Shown: piece after piece, positions 24,841 through 34,242 of the stretch
Layout: the number at the start of each line of letters is the position of its first letter
Numbering within the stretch: the first letter of the stretch is position 1
NCBI RefSeq assembly: GCF_018614585.1
Contig: NZ_JAGGOI010000008.1
Location: 17,826 to 81,825 of the forward strand
Source: Streptomyces sp. ISL-1
GTDB taxonomy: Bacteria; Actinomycetota; Actinomycetes; Streptomycetales; Streptomycetaceae
Direction of reading: 5' to 3'
Length of the DNA stretch: 64,000 nt
Notes under the pieces: generated by a model
Databases searched by the model: none
Told to the model about the DNA's origin: nothing
Seen by the model: the letters and a program-made list of their open reading frames with translations, nothing else
Position numbers and translations under genes: made by a program

Positions 24841-24882
24841 CGGCTGCGCCCCGGTCCGCACGGGCGGTCCGGGGCGCAGCCG
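24841..24882. terminator. Bidirectional terminator between the propeller gene and prcA
   Basis: CGGCTGCGCCCCGG (24841-24854) pairs perfectly with CCGGGGCGCAGCCG (24869-24882) around a 14-nt loop. Confidence 0.8.
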
Positions 24883-24906
24883 GGTCAGCGGCCGGGGCCG
24901 ACGGGG

Positions 24907-25671
24907 CTACTCCTCGCCGTCCTCGGTCTCCTCGGTGTCCGACGGCGCGTCCGTCGGTGTGGATGCGGCGCCGTCGGCCTCCAGAAGCCGGGCGAGCTGC
25001 CGTCCGACGATGCGCTTGAACTTCCGCGCCTGCGGTCGCGTACGGTCCAGGACCGCGACCTCCAGCCGCTCTGCTGGGATCTCCCGCTCGCTTCCGTTGG
25101 TCTGGTTGGAGAGGGCCTGTACGGCCAGCTTCAGGGCCTCGGCCAGCGACATCCCGTCGCGGTGGCGCTGGTCGAGGAAGGTGCTGATCTGCTCAGCGCT
25201 GCCGCCGACCGCGACCGAGCCGTGCTCGTCCACGATCGATCCGTCGTGCGGCAGCCGGTAGATCTGGTCGCCCTCGGGAGTGGAGCCGACCTCGGCGACG
25301 ACCAGCTCCACCTCGTACGGCTTCTCGGCCGCGCTGGAGAAGATCGTGCCCAGCGTCTGGGCGTAGACGTTGGCGAGGCCACGGGCCGTCACGTCGTCAC
25401 GGTCGTAGGTGTAACCACGCAGGTCGGCGTAGCGCACGCCGCCGATCCGCAGGTTCTCGTACTCGTTGTACTTGCCGGCGGCGGCGAAGCCGATCCGGTC
25501 GTAGATCTCACTGAACTTGTGCAGCGCACGGGACGGGTTCTCACCGACGAAGACAATGCCGTCGGAGTACTGCAGCACAACAAGGCTGCGACCACGGGCG
25601 ATGCCCTTGCGGGCGTATTCCGCCCGATCGGCCATGGCCTGCTGGGGTGAGACATAGAACGGCGTCGACAC
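24907..25671 (-). CDS. prcA: 20S proteasome alpha subunit
   Basis: A 254-aa alpha subunit forming the outer, gate-bearing rings of the proteasome. It starts [20 protein letters not shown], the typical bacterial PrcA N-terminus that gates the pore and precedes helix H0. Further core segments are [20 protein letters not shown] and [15 protein letters not shown]. It lacks a catalytic N-terminal Thr, as expected. The acidic C-terminal tail (TEETEDGEE) is disordered. GTG start. It is the last gene of the dop-pup-prcB-prcA series, 62 bp after prcB. Confidence 0.97.
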   Translation of the reverse strand: MSTPFYVSPQQAMADRAEYARKGIARGRSLVVLQYSDGIVFVGENPSRALHKFSEIYDRIGFAAAGKYNEYENLRIGGVRYADLRGYTYDRDDVTARGLANVYAQTLGTIFSSAAEKPYEVELVVAEVGSTPEGDQIYRLPHDGSIVDEHGSVAVGGSAEQISTFLDQRHRDGMSLAEALKLAVQALSNQTNGSEREIPAERLEVAVLDRTRPQARKFKRIVGRQLARLLEADGAASTPTDAPSDTEETEDGEE

Positions 25672-25733
25672 CGGCTATCCGTCCCTTTCTTTCAATGGCG
25701 TTGGGGCACCGCCCGGCGGTGGCTGGGGGAGCA

Positions 25734-26579
25734 TCAGAGCAGCGAGGCGCGCGGGCCGTCGGGCTGCTCGAGGCGGCGCTCCAGGACCAGGCGGGCGATC
25801 TCGGAGGACTCGGCCTCGGTGAGCCTGCGGAAGCCCTCGTCGGTGATGACGGTGACGAGCGGATAGATCCGCCGGGCCACATCGGGCCCGCCGGTCGCCG
25901 AGTCGTCGTCGGCCGCGTCGTACAGCGCCTGGATGACCAGTGTGGTGGCTTGCTGCTCCGTCAGGTCCTCGCGATAGAGCTTCTTCATCGCTCCGCGGGC
26001 GAAGATCGAGCCGGAACCGGTGGCCGCGTATCCGTACTCCTCGGAGCGGCCGCCGGTGACGTCGTACGAGAAGATCCGGCCCTTCTCGCGGTCGACGTCG
26101 TACCCCGCGAAGAGCGGCACCACGGCCAGGCCCTGCATGGCCATGCCGAGGTTGCTGCGGATCATCGTGGACAGCCGGTTCGCCTTGCCCTCCAGGGAGA
26201 GTTGGGCGCCCTCGACCTTCTCGAAGTGCTCCAGCTCCAGCTGGAAGAGTTTGACCATCTCCACGGCGAGGCCGGCGGTGCCGGCGATGCCCACGGCCGA
26301 GTACTCGTCGGCCGGGAAGACCTTCTCGATGTCGCGCTGAGCGATCATGTTGCCCATCGTCGCCCGGCGGTCACCGGCGAGCACCACACCGCCGGGGAAC
26401 GTCGTCGCCACGATGGTCGTGCCGTGCGGTGCCTCAATGGCGCCCTGAACGGGCGGCAGGACGCGCTTGCCGGGCAGCATGTCCGGGGAGTGCTGGCCCA
26501 GGAAGTCCATGAACGAGGCCGAGCCGGGCGTCAGGAAGGCTGCCGGCAGACGCCCGGTGCTACGAGGGTTGGCTTCCAC
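25734..26579 (-). CDS. prcB: 20S proteasome beta subunit, catalytic
   Basis: A 281-aa precursor of the proteolytic subunit. A 53-residue propeptide ends in IEAPHG, and cleavage exposes the catalytic nucleophile Thr54 ([20 protein letters not shown]). The active-site Lys is expected in the [10 protein letters not shown] region as in other beta subunits, and [20 protein letters not shown] is the conserved core near the catalytic Asp and Ser. It follows pup by 147 bp and precedes prcA. Confidence 0.97.
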   Translation of the reverse strand: MEANPRSTGRLPAAFLTPGSASFMDFLGQHSPDMLPGKRVLPPVQGAIEAPHGTTIVATTFPGGVVLAGDRRATMGNMIAQRDIEKVFPADEYSAVGIAGTAGLAVEMVKLFQLELEHFEKVEGAQLSLEGKANRLSTMIRSNLGMAMQGLAVVPLFAGYDVDREKGRIFSYDVTGGRSEEYGYAATGSGSIFARGAMKKLYREDLTEQQATTLVIQALYDAADDDSATGGPDVARRIYPLVTVITDEGFRRLTEAESSEIARLVLERRLEQPDGPRASLL

Positions 26580-26726
26580 GCGTTTCCTTCCGGATAGGCG
26601 GCGGCCCGCCCTGCTCGGGCGCGGGCCGATCTTTCGAACTGTGCACGGACCTTACCCGCGCCGTCGCCGGTCATCCGCCCCGGTGCCACCGGCTTTCGCC
26701 CGGCGGCACGGGACGGACAACGGGAC

Positions 26727-26945
26727 TTACTCTCCGCCCTTTTGGACAAATGACCTGACGAAATCCTCTGCGTTCTCCTCAAGGACGTCGTCGATCTCGT
26801 CCAGTACGGAGTCGACGTCGTCCGAAAGCTTGTCCTGGCGCTCCTTGAGGTCCTCCGAAGCCTGCGCCTCTTGCGTCTGCTCCTCGGTCTCCTCAGTGGA
26901 ACGCGTGGCCTTCTGCTGCCCGCCGCCGGTGTCCTTGGTCGCCAT
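26727..26945 (-). CDS. pup: Prokaryotic ubiquitin-like protein Pup
   Basis: A 72-aa intrinsically disordered protein that is attached to lysines of proteins destined for the proteasome. It begins MATKDTGGGQQKATR. The Arc-binding coiled region is SEDLKERQDKLSDDVDSVLD, and the end is FVRSFVQKGGE. The encoded last residue is Glu (codon GAG, then TAA), not Gln as in mycobacterial Pup. It can therefore be ligated by PafA without prior deamidation by Dop. Lies between dop and prcB. Confidence 0.97.
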   Translation of the reverse strand: MATKDTGGGQQKATRSTEETEEQTQEAQASEDLKERQDKLSDDVDSVLDEIDDVLEENAEDFVRSFVQKGGE

Positions 26946-27082
26946 ATCCCTCACCCCGCTCGGTTTGCCCTGACGTGAGTTCGCTCGGTCAAGATCAGAC
27001 CCTACAAGCAGGGTCCGACATCGGCCCCGCACTTGCCTCAACGTCCGGGGTCCACCTCGATGATTCCCGGACGAGAACCATT

Positions 27083-28594
27083 TCAGCCCCCGGACAGCAC
27101 CCGGACCAGGTCTTCCGCGGTGCGGCAGCGGTCCAGCAGCTCCTTGACGTGGTTACGCGTGCCGCGCAGCGGCTCCAGGGTCGGAACCCGTTGCAGAGAG
27201 TCACGGCCGGGCAGATCGAAGATGACCGAGTCCCAGGAGGCCGCGGCCACATCGTCGGCGTACTGCTCCAGGCAGCGGCCGCGGAAGTATGCCCGGGTGT
27301 CCTCAGGGGGCTTCGTCCCGGCCCTTACGACGTCCGCCTCGTCCAGCAGCCGCTTCATCTTGCCGCGGACCGCCAACCGGTTGTAGAGCCCCTTCTCGGG
27401 GCGTACGTCGGCGTACTGGAGGTCCACCAGGTGCAGCCGCGCCGCGTCCCAGTCCAGGTTGTCCCGCCGCCGGTAGCCCTCCATGAGCTCCTTCTTGGCG
27501 ACCCAGTCCAGCTCACCGGACAGGCTCATCGGGTCGTTCTCGAGCCGGTTGAGCGTGTCCTCCCAGCGGACCAGGACGTCCTTGGTCTGGTCGTCGGCGT
27601 CCACGCCGAAGCGCTCCTCGACGTACTTGCGGGCCAGCTCGAAGTACTCCATCTGGAGCTGGACCGCGGTGAGTGTCCGACCGCTGCGCAGCGTGACCAG
27701 CCGCTTCAGGGTCGGGTCGTGTGAGACCTGGTGCAGGGTGCGTACCGGCTGGTCGACCGCCAGGTCCACCGCGATGAACCCGTCCTCGATCATCGACAGG
27801 ACCAGGGCCGTCGTGCCCAGCTTGAGGTAGGTCGAGATCTCGGACAGGTTCGCGTCGCCGATGATCACATGCAGCCGGCGGTACTTCTCGGCATCGGAGT
27901 GGGGTTCGTCGCGGGTGTTGATGATGGGCCGCTTCAGCGTGGTCTCGAGCCCGACCTCGACCTCGAAATAGTCGGCGCGCTGGCTGATCTGAAACCCGTG
28001 TTCATGGCCGTCCTGGCCGATTCCGACCCGTCCGGCACCGGTGACGACCTGCCTGGACACGAAGAACGGCGTCAGGTGGCGCACGATGTCCGAGAAGGCG
28101 GTCTCCCGCTTCATCAGGTAGTTCTCGTGCGTCCCGTAGGACGCGCCCTTGTTGTCGGTGTTGTTCTTGTACAGGTGGATCGGCTGGGCGCCGGGCAGCT
28201 GGGCCGCGCGCTCGGCTGCCTCCGCCATGATCCGCTCGCCCGCCTTGTCCCACAGGACGGCGTCGAGCGGGTTGGTGACCTCGGGCGAGCTGTACTCGGG
28301 GTGCGCATGGTCGACGTACAGCCGAGCACCGTTGGTGAGGATCACATTGGCCAGGCCGATGTCCTCGTCGGTGAGCTGGCTGGAGTCGGCGGCCTCGCGG
28401 GCGAGGTCGAAGCCGCGGGCGTCCCGCAGCGGATTCTCCTCCTCGAAGTCCCAGCGGGCGCGCCGCGCCCTGTGCATCGCCGCCGCGTAGGCGTTGACGA
28501 TCTGGGACGAGGTGAGCATGGCATTGGCGTTCGGGTGGCCAGGGACGGAGATCCCGTACTCCGTCTCGATGCCCATTACTCGCCGTACGGTCAT
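27083..28594 (-). CDS. dop: Depupylase/deamidase Dop
   Basis: A 503-aa PafA paralogue that cleaves Pup from substrates and, in species with Pup-Gln, deamidates Pup. Signatures are [11 protein letters not shown], the catalytic aspartate Asp95 in [34 protein letters not shown] and [20 protein letters not shown]. The segment just before the aspartate ([20 protein letters not shown]) is the Dop-specific loop absent from PafA. With Pup encoded as Glu here, the depupylase role should be the essential one. It heads the dop-pup-prcB-prcA unit; a terminator separates it from arc. Confidence 0.96.
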   Translation of the reverse strand: MTVRRVMGIETEYGISVPGHPNANAMLTSSQIVNAYAAAMHRARRARWDFEEENPLRDARGFDLAREAADSSQLTDEDIGLANVILTNGARLYVDHAHPEYSSPEVTNPLDAVLWDKAGERIMAEAAERAAQLPGAQPIHLYKNNTDNKGASYGTHENYLMKRETAFSDIVRHLTPFFVSRQVVTGAGRVGIGQDGHEHGFQISQRADYFEVEVGLETTLKRPIINTRDEPHSDAEKYRRLHVIIGDANLSEISTYLKLGTTALVLSMIEDGFIAVDLAVDQPVRTLHQVSHDPTLKRLVTLRSGRTLTAVQLQMEYFELARKYVEERFGVDADDQTKDVLVRWEDTLNRLENDPMSLSGELDWVAKKELMEGYRRRDNLDWDAARLHLVDLQYADVRPEKGLYNRLAVRGKMKRLLDEADVVRAGTKPPEDTRAYFRGRCLEQYADDVAAASWDSVIFDLPGRDSLQRVPTLEPLRGTRNHVKELLDRCRTAEDLVRVLSGG

Positions 28595-28787
28595 GCGGCC
28601 CTCCTTGCCCGGCGGCGCTCCCCTCCGGGAACGGCGCTCAAGTACCGCTGTCTCCCCGGTGCCTGTGCGGTGCCCGTCCCCGCACTGCGTGACTCGGCGG
28701 TACCGAAGAGCCTAGAGCGCCTGTGCACTGGTGGGGAGATCAATTTCGTCATTGCTCCGGTATGGCTTGACCTGTCGGAAAAGCATT

Positions 28788-28846
28788 CGGCTGCGGATGC
28801 CTGTCCCCCCTGCCCTCGGCGGGGGGACCCCCAGCATCCGCAGCCG
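28788..28846 (-). terminator. Nested hairpin terminator between arc and dop
   Basis: An outer 13-bp stem, CGGCTGCGGATGC (28788-28800) with GCATCCGCAGCCG (28834-28846), encloses an inner stem GTCCCCCC (28803-28810) with GGGGGGAC (28821-28828). On the minus strand TTTT follows within 10 nt. It lies 9 nt after the arc stop. Confidence 0.8.
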
Positions 28847-28855
28847 GTCTGCGTT

Positions 28856-30622
28856 CTACAGGTACTGACCGGTATTCGCCACCGTGTCGATGGAACGCCC
28901 GGTGTCCGCGCCCTGCTTTCCGGTGACAAGGGTGCGGATGAACACGATCCGCTCGCCCTTCTTTCCGGAGATCCGGGCCCAGTCGTCCGGGTTGGTGGTG
29001 TTCGGCAGGTCCTCGTTCTCCTTGAACTCGTCCACGCATGCCTGGAGGAGATGGGAGACCCGAAGGCCCTTCTGGTTGTGGTCGAGGAAGGCCTTGATGG
29101 CCATTTTCTTGGCCCGGTCGACGATGTTCTGGATCATCGCGCCGGAGTTGAAGTCCTTGAAGTACAGGACTTCCTTGTCGCCGTTGGCGTACGTGACCTC
29201 GAGGAAGCGGTTCTCCTCGGACTCCGCGTACATCTGCTCGACGACGGACTGGATCATCGCGTGCGCCGCGGCTTCCTTGGAGCCATTGTGCTCGGACAGG
29301 TCGTCCGAGTGCAGCGGCAGCGAGGCCGTCAGGTACTTGGCGAAGATGTCCTTGGCGGCCTCCGCGTCCGGACGCTCGATCTTGATCTTCACATCGAGCC
29401 GGCCGGGGCGCAGGATCGCGGGGTCGATCATGTCCTCGCGGTTGGAGGCGCCGATGACGATGACGTTCTCCAGGCCCTCCACACCGTCGATCTCGGCGAG
29501 CAGCTGCGGGACGATGGTGTTCTCCACGTCCGAGCTGACACCGGAGCCACGGGTGCGGAAGAGGGATTCCATCTCGTCGAAGAAGACGATGACGGGGGTG
29601 CCCTCGCTCGCCTTCTCCCGGGCACGCTGGAAGACGAGGCGGATGTGCCGCTCGGTCTCACCGACGTACTTGTTGAGGAGCTCGGGGCCCTTGATGTTGA
29701 GGAAGTAGCTCTTTCCCGCGGGCTGGCCGGTCACCTCGGCGACCTTCTTGGCAAGGGAGTTGGCGACGGCTTTCGCGATCAGCGTCTTGCCGCATCCGGG
29801 CGGGCCGTAGAGCAGGATGCCCTTCGGCGGCCGCAGTTCGTGCTCCTTGAAGAGGTCCGGGTGGAGGTAGGGAAGCTCGACCGCGTCGCGGATCATCTCG
29901 ATCTGGCCGCCCAGACCGCCGATCTTGTCGTAGTCGACGTCCGGGACCTCTTCGAGGACGAGTTCTTCGACCTCACTCTTCGGGATCACTTCGTAGACGT
30001 AGCCGGAGCGGGGCTCGAGCAGGAGGGCGTCGCCGGGGCGGATTGTGGTGTCCATCAGCGTGTCCGCGAGTCGCACCACCCGTTCCTCGTCGGTGTGCCC
30101 GAGCACCAGGGCGCGCTCGCCGTCCTCGAGGATCTCCTTGAGGGTGACGATGTCCCCGGCGCGCTCGAACTCCATGGCCTCGACCACGTTGAGCGCCTCG
30201 TTGAGCATGACTTCCTGGCCGCGCCGGAGCTCGTCGAGCTCGACGCTGGGGCTGACATTCACCCGGAGCTTGCGGCCCCCGGTGAAAATGTCGCAGGTGC
30301 CGTCCTCATTGGACTGCAGGAAGACACCGAAGCCGGCCGGCGGCTGGGCGAGCCGGTCGACCTCTTCCTTGAGGGCCACGATCTGGTCGCGGGCCTCACG
30401 GAGTGTGTTGGCGAGCCGCTCGTTCTGTGCGGAGACGCCGGCCAGGTTGGTCTGCAACTCGACGATCCGCTCTTCGAGAATCCTCGTATGACGCGGAGAG
30501 TCGGCGAGCTTGCGGCGCAGGACGGCGATTTCCTGCTCGAGATAGGCAACCTGGCCGGCGGGGTCTTCAGACCCTCGCCCCGGCCGGATGCCGCGGTTGA
30601 TGTCGTCGTCGTGGGCTGCCAC
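28856..30622 (-). CDS. arc: Proteasomal AAA ATPase Arc/Mpa
   Basis: A 588-aa ATPase that binds pupylated proteins, unfolds them and threads them into the proteasome. An N-terminal coiled coil (about 25-92, Pup docking) is followed by the OB interdomain region and one AAA module. Walker A is GPPGCGKT, Walker B is [12 protein letters not shown], and [19 protein letters not shown] holds sensor 1 and the arginine fingers. The C-terminal GQYL is the proteasome gate-opening motif. GTG 30622 was chosen because GGAGGAGGTGAGG lies immediately before it; the ATG at 30640 overlaps that ribosome-binding site. Confidence 0.97.
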   Translation of the reverse strand: MAAHDDDINRGIRPGRGSEDPAGQVAYLEQEIAVLRRKLADSPRHTRILEERIVELQTNLAGVSAQNERLANTLREARDQIVALKEEVDRLAQPPAGFGVFLQSNEDGTCDIFTGGRKLRVNVSPSVELDELRRGQEVMLNEALNVVEAMEFERAGDIVTLKEILEDGERALVLGHTDEERVVRLADTLMDTTIRPGDALLLEPRSGYVYEVIPKSEVEELVLEEVPDVDYDKIGGLGGQIEMIRDAVELPYLHPDLFKEHELRPPKGILLYGPPGCGKTLIAKAVANSLAKKVAEVTGQPAGKSYFLNIKGPELLNKYVGETERHIRLVFQRAREKASEGTPVIVFFDEMESLFRTRGSGVSSDVENTIVPQLLAEIDGVEGLENVIVIGASNREDMIDPAILRPGRLDVKIKIERPDAEAAKDIFAKYLTASLPLHSDDLSEHNGSKEAAAHAMIQSVVEQMYAESEENRFLEVTYANGDKEVLYFKDFNSGAMIQNIVDRAKKMAIKAFLDHNQKGLRVSHLLQACVDEFKENEDLPNTTNPDDWARISGKKGERIVFIRTLVTGKQGADTGRSIDTVANTGQYL

Positions 30623-30875
30623 GGTCCTCACCTCCTCCATGGGGAGCTGGACGCTTCCTGACCCTACCTGGACGGGTGGTGATTGAAACCCCTAGATCAC
30701 AAAGACTGTCGGGGTGTGTCCGATCTTCACCCTTGCGCTCTCCCTCACGTCAGGGGGATACCCACCCATCAACATCGGAAAGCGGGCGGTTGTATCGTCG
30801 AAGCGTTCAACACCCGTCAGCGCTGGCACGACTTGCTTCACATCGCTACATCCGACGAAGGAAACGGCAGGAGAT

Positions 30876-31187
30876 ATGAGCGTGCAGCACGAGGCCCCCA
30901 TCGAAGGCGCCGGGGAGGCCCTGGAGGTCTGGATCGACCAGGATCTCTGCACCGGGGACGGAATCTGTGTGCAGTACGCCCCCGAGGTCTTCGAGCTGGA
31001 CATCGACGGGCTCGCGTATGTGAAGAGCGACGACGATGAACTGCTCCAGAACCCGGGCGCCGTGACGCCCGTACCACTGCCGCTGCTGAACGACGTCGTG
31101 GACTCCGCGAAGGAGTGTCCTGGCGACTGCATCCATGTGCGTCGCGTTTCGGACAGGGTCGAGGTCTACGGCCCCGACGCAGGGTGA
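30876..31187 (+). CDS. Ferredoxin, [3Fe-4S]-type
   Basis: A small acidic electron carrier of about 103 aa. The cluster ligands are C-x5-C in DLCTGDGIC and the Cys of KECPGDCI, the pattern of single-cluster [3Fe-4S] ferredoxins that often serve cytochromes P450. No P450 is adjacent, so the redox partner is unknown. ATG 30876 lies only a few nt after AGGAG; GTG 30882 would give better spacing. Divergent from arc across a 253-bp promoter region, an arrangement conserved near mpa/arc in my recollection of actinobacterial maps. Confidence 0.9.
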   Translation: MSVQHEAPIEGAGEALEVWIDQDLCTGDGICVQYAPEVFELDIDGLAYVKSDDDELLQNPGAVTPVPLPLLNDVVDSAKECPGDCIHVRRVSDRVEVYGPDAG

Positions 31188-31206
31188 CGGATCACGTACC
31201 GCGCGC

Positions 31207-31803
31207 TCACAAAGCGGCGGAGCGGACGAACTTCCCGCCCTGCCACTGCCACTTGACCTTCTCCTGCTGGTCGGGACAGCACCTCGGTACGTCCGGCGAG
31301 GAGTAGCCGAGCAGGGTCGCCGTAACCGCTCCGTCACGTACGGCGAAGTCCTTGACGGAGAGCTTCTGCGCGGGCTCGAGGAGCGTCGCGACGACGCGCG
31401 GACCCGTCCCCCCGCCCTGGGTCAGTACGTAAACGCCGCTCGGCGGAGTGCCGGAGCCGGCGTCGCAGCGGGCCACGGCCACGGTCTCGGGGCTGCCGTC
31501 GCCGTCGAGATCGCCCGAAGCCTTGCCGGTCACGACGCTCTTGGCACCGCCGCACTCCAGCGGGAGCCGTACGCCTGCCGGATCGGGGGCCGGGGCGGCA
31601 GCGGTGACGGCCCCGGGCGCACCCGCCTGGGACGCGGTGGCGGCCTTGGGCTGCATCAGCCCGGCAGCCGCTACGACCGCAGCCATCGCAGTCGCAGTCG
31701 CCAGCCAGTGCACCGGGCGGGCGTGAGTGTGCGCGAGGTCCGGGACGGCGGAGGTCTGCACGCGGGATGTCTCCTGTGACGGTCCGGTGGGGGTGGCCTG
31801 CAT
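31207..31803 (-). CDS. Membrane-anchored or secreted protein with one calcium-type DxDxDG repeat
   Basis: A protein of about 198 aa with a short cytoplasmic start, one hydrophobic segment (WLATATAMAAVVAAAGLM) and an Ala/Pro-rich linker. The extracytoplasmic domain carries SGDLDGDGSPETVAVARC, a DxDxDG calcium-loop motif seen in FG-GAP/VCBS repeats, and a CC pair (PDVPRCCPDQQEKVKW). Function unknown. ATG 31803 lacks an obvious ribosome-binding site, so the start is uncertain or the mRNA is leaderless. Its stop faces the ferredoxin stop 20 bp away. Confidence 0.7.
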   Translation of the reverse strand: MQATPTGPSQETSRVQTSAVPDLAHTHARPVHWLATATAMAAVVAAAGLMQPKAATASQAGAPGAVTAAAPAPDPAGVRLPLECGGAKSVVTGKASGDLDGDGSPETVAVARCDAGSGTPPSGVYVLTQGGGTGPRVVATLLEPAQKLSVKDFAVRDGAVTATLLGYSSPDVPRCCPDQQEKVKWQWQGGKFVRSAAL

Positions 31804-31942
31804 AGTGCCATACGTCACAGCGGGTGCGGAACAGCGGGGTCCGAATACGTTCGTCAAGAAGAGGTCAACGCGAGGACGCCGCCGCCGAGTTCCCCGCGGT
31901 GTCGCGGGAACTGGGCAGCGGCGTCAGTGCGTTGTGCGGGCG

Positions 31943-32830
31943 TCAGCCCTTGTTGGGGCCTTCGTAGTCGTCGCCGTATGCGCCCTTGGCGGGACGGCGG
32001 CGGCGCATCGGGGGCTCCACACCGTCGGCAAGACGGCGGGCGGTGAGGAGGAAGCCGGTGTGGCCGATCATCCGGTGGTCGGGGCGGACAGCCAGGCCTT
32101 CGACGTGCCAGTTGCGGATCATCGATTCCCAGGGCTGCGGTTCGGCGAAGCAGCCGATCTCGCGGATGGACTCCACGGTCCGCGCCAGCTGGGTGGTGGT
32201 CGCCACGTAGCAGCACAGGATGCCGCCGGGGACCAGTGCCTTGGAGATGGCCTCCAGACACTCCCAGGGCGCGAGCATGTCCAGGATCACGCGGTCGATG
32301 TCGGCGTCCGTCAGGTTGTCCTGGAGGTCGCCGACGGTGAGCTGCCAGGCGGGGTGCGGACCGCCGAAGTAGCGCTCCACGTTCTGCTGGGCGATCTCGG
32401 CGAAGTCCTGGCGGCGCTCGTAGGAGTGCAGCATGCCGTGGTCGCCGATGGCGCGCAGCAGGAAGCTGCTCAGCGAGCCGGAACCGACCCCCGCCTCGAC
32501 GACGCGGGCGCCGGGGAAGATGTCGGCGAAGGCCAGGATCTGCCCCGCGTCCTTGGGGTAGACCACGGCGGCGCCGCGGGGCATGGACAGGACGTAGTCG
32601 GGGAGCAGGGGGCGCAGCGCGAGGTAGGCGACGTTTCCCGTGGTACGGACAACACTGCCCTCAGGAGCGCCGATCAGCTCGTCGTGCGGGAAGGAACCCT
32701 TGTGGGTGTGGAAATTCTTCCCGGCCTCGAGCGTGAACGTGTAGTGGCGGCCCTTGGGATCGGTGAGCTGGACCTGGTCCCCGACCTTGAAGGGCCCGCG
32801 TCGGCGGGCGGCACCGGTCGGTTCGGACAT
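31943..32830 (-). CDS. trmI: tRNA (adenine-58-N1)-methyltransferase TrmI
   Basis: A 295-aa SAM-dependent enzyme that forms m1A58 in the T loop of tRNAs, acting as a tetramer. The N-terminal beta domain includes FKVGDQVQLTDPKGRHYTF; the Rossmann SAM motif is VVEAGVGSGSLSSFLLRAIG (about residues 109-128), followed by VGDLQDNLTDADIDRVILDM. The length matches mycobacterial TrmI. The C-terminal basic tail RRRRPAKGAYGDD may help bind tRNA. It lies 56 bp downstream of the site-2 protease gene. Confidence 0.95.
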   Translation of the reverse strand: MSEPTGAARRRGPFKVGDQVQLTDPKGRHYTFTLEAGKNFHTHKGSFPHDELIGAPEGSVVRTTGNVAYLALRPLLPDYVLSMPRGAAVVYPKDAGQILAFADIFPGARVVEAGVGSGSLSSFLLRAIGDHGMLHSYERRQDFAEIAQQNVERYFGGPHPAWQLTVGDLQDNLTDADIDRVILDMLAPWECLEAISKALVPGGILCCYVATTTQLARTVESIREIGCFAEPQPWESMIRNWHVEGLAVRPDHRMIGHTGFLLTARRLADGVEPPMRRRRPAKGAYGDDYEGPNKG

Positions 32831-32886
32831 GTGACCAGCCTACCGGCCCCTGTCGGCCCCGGGGACCACCCGCCTGCGCGGAGACC

Positions 32887-34134
32887 TCAGGAGGACGGCC
32901 GCGCCATGGCCGCCACGAAGGCGCGCTCCACGTCCGCCGTGGACAGCACGCCGTAGATCTCGCCGGTCTTCTCGACCACGAGGTACTCCGTCGCCGGGGA
33001 CGACCTCAATTTGTCCAGGAGCGCCTCGCCCGCCAGTTCCGCAGAGACCCTCATGCCCTCTGTCAGGTCCTGGGCGAGGCCGCTGACCGCGACCCATGGG
33101 CGGCGGTGTTCCGGGACGCCTACGATCGCGCTCTCGCGGACCAGGGCCTTCGGCTCGCCTTGGCCGTCGACGACGACCAGCGCGCGGGCCCCCGCCTCGT
33201 TGGCGCGGCGCAGGGCCTCGGAGAGCGGGGTGTCGGACTCGACGGGGACGGCGCGCCTGGTGAGGGTGCGGGCCTCCAGCTCGGGGAGGTGTTCGCGCAG
33301 CCGCGCCATGCGCAGGCTGTTGCCCGCACCGGTCCAGATGATCGCGGCCAGAATCGCGGCGAGCAGCGCGTCGGTGACCGTCTCCATGCCGCCGATGTCC
33401 GCGGTGGCGTTGCCGAGGGCACCGGTGTGGGTGAGCAGCGGCAGGCCGATGAGGACGGCGACGGCCAGCGCCCGGCCGACCCAGGCCGCGGCGACGGTGC
33501 CCGACATCGGCTTGCCGGTGATCTTCCAGACGACGGCACGGAGCATCCGGCCGCCGTCAAGCGGCAGTCCGGGCAGCAGATTGAAGGCGGCGACGATGAG
33601 GTTGGAGATCATCAGGCCGGCCAGCAGCACCCCCGGGACCGTGCCGGGCTCAACGGCCTGCATGCCGAGGTAGAAGACGCCTGCCAGCGCGATCGAGAGG
33701 AGCGGCCCGACGAAAGCGAGGATGAACTCGCGGCCCGGGGTCTCGGACTCCTTCTCGATCTCGGAGACGCCGCCGAAGAACTGCAGCTGGATGCGGCGCA
33801 CCGGCAGCTTGAACCGCAGCGCCGCGATGGTGTGGGCCAGTTCGTGGACGAGCACGGAGGCGTAGAAGGCGACCGCGAAGAAGAGGGAGACGAGATAGCG
33901 CACACCGCCGAGCTCGGGGAGCACACGGCCGAGCTGACCGCCGAAGACCCAGGTGATGAGAGCCGCGACGATGAACCAGCTGGGGGCGACATAGACCGGC
34001 ACACCGAAGGGACGGCCCATCAGAATGCCGCCGCCGGGGCCGTCGGAGCGCCGCGGCTTGCCGCCGTCGGGGTTCGCTCCCCCCGTACCGGACTGCGGTC
34101 GCTCGCGCTCACCGCTCTTGTCGTCCTCGTTCAC
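32887..34134 (-). CDS. Site-2 protease (M50) with C-terminal CBS domains
   Basis: A 415-aa intramembrane zinc metalloprotease. The zinc site HELAH is in VLVHELAHTIAAL (about residues 95-107). The second ligand motif is NLLPGLPLDGGRMLRA. Several transmembrane helices surround these, and the C-terminal 150 residues form a pair of CBS domains (LTRRAVPVESDTPLSEALRR and EYLVVEKTGEIYGVLSTADV) that may sense nucleotides. Such enzymes cleave membrane-bound regulators such as anti-sigma factors. The RskA-like protein at 2978-3724 is one conceivable but untested substrate. The N-terminus is a charged, disordered stretch. Confidence 0.93.
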   Translation of the reverse strand: MNEDDKSGERERPQSGTGGANPDGGKPRRSDGPGGGILMGRPFGVPVYVAPSWFIVAALITWVFGGQLGRVLPELGGVRYLVSLFFAVAFYASVLVHELAHTIAALRFKLPVRRIQLQFFGGVSEIEKESETPGREFILAFVGPLLSIALAGVFYLGMQAVEPGTVPGVLLAGLMISNLIVAAFNLLPGLPLDGGRMLRAVVWKITGKPMSGTVAAAWVGRALAVAVLIGLPLLTHTGALGNATADIGGMETVTDALLAAILAAIIWTGAGNSLRMARLREHLPELEARTLTRRAVPVESDTPLSEALRRANEAGARALVVVDGQGEPKALVRESAIVGVPEHRRPWVAVSGLAQDLTEGMRVSAELAGEALLDKLRSSPATEYLVVEKTGEIYGVLSTADVERAFVAAMARPSS

Positions 34135-34213
34135 GGGTCCCCTTCATTGCGAATGCGTCGCTCGCTCGATCATGCAGTGCGCGAGGGTCTGACGTCGATG
34201 GTATTCCGCTCGC

Positions 34214-34235
34214 TGTCAGTGGCGGGCCGTAGGGT
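34214..34235 (+). promoter_or_regulatory. PafBC-type DNA-damage promoter of the recB-like gene
   Basis: TGTCAGTG (34214-34221), spacer of exactly 8 nt, TAGGGT (34230-34235). This is a full match to the RecA-independent damage-promoter pattern as I know it (TTGTCAGTG-N8-TAnnnT; only the first T reads C). The -10 ends 8 nt before ATG 34243, and there is no ribosome-binding site, so the mRNA is predicted to be leaderless. Confidence 0.7.
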
Positions 34236-34242
34236 CTGGGTC

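Noticed and set aside
30623..30640. ATG 30640 as the start of arc
   Set aside because: Those codons are themselves the ribosome-binding site for GTG 30622, and the shorter product fits the usual family start.
27731..30661. Long plus-strand frame opposite dop and arc
   Set aside because: Antisense shadow of two fully recognisable genes.
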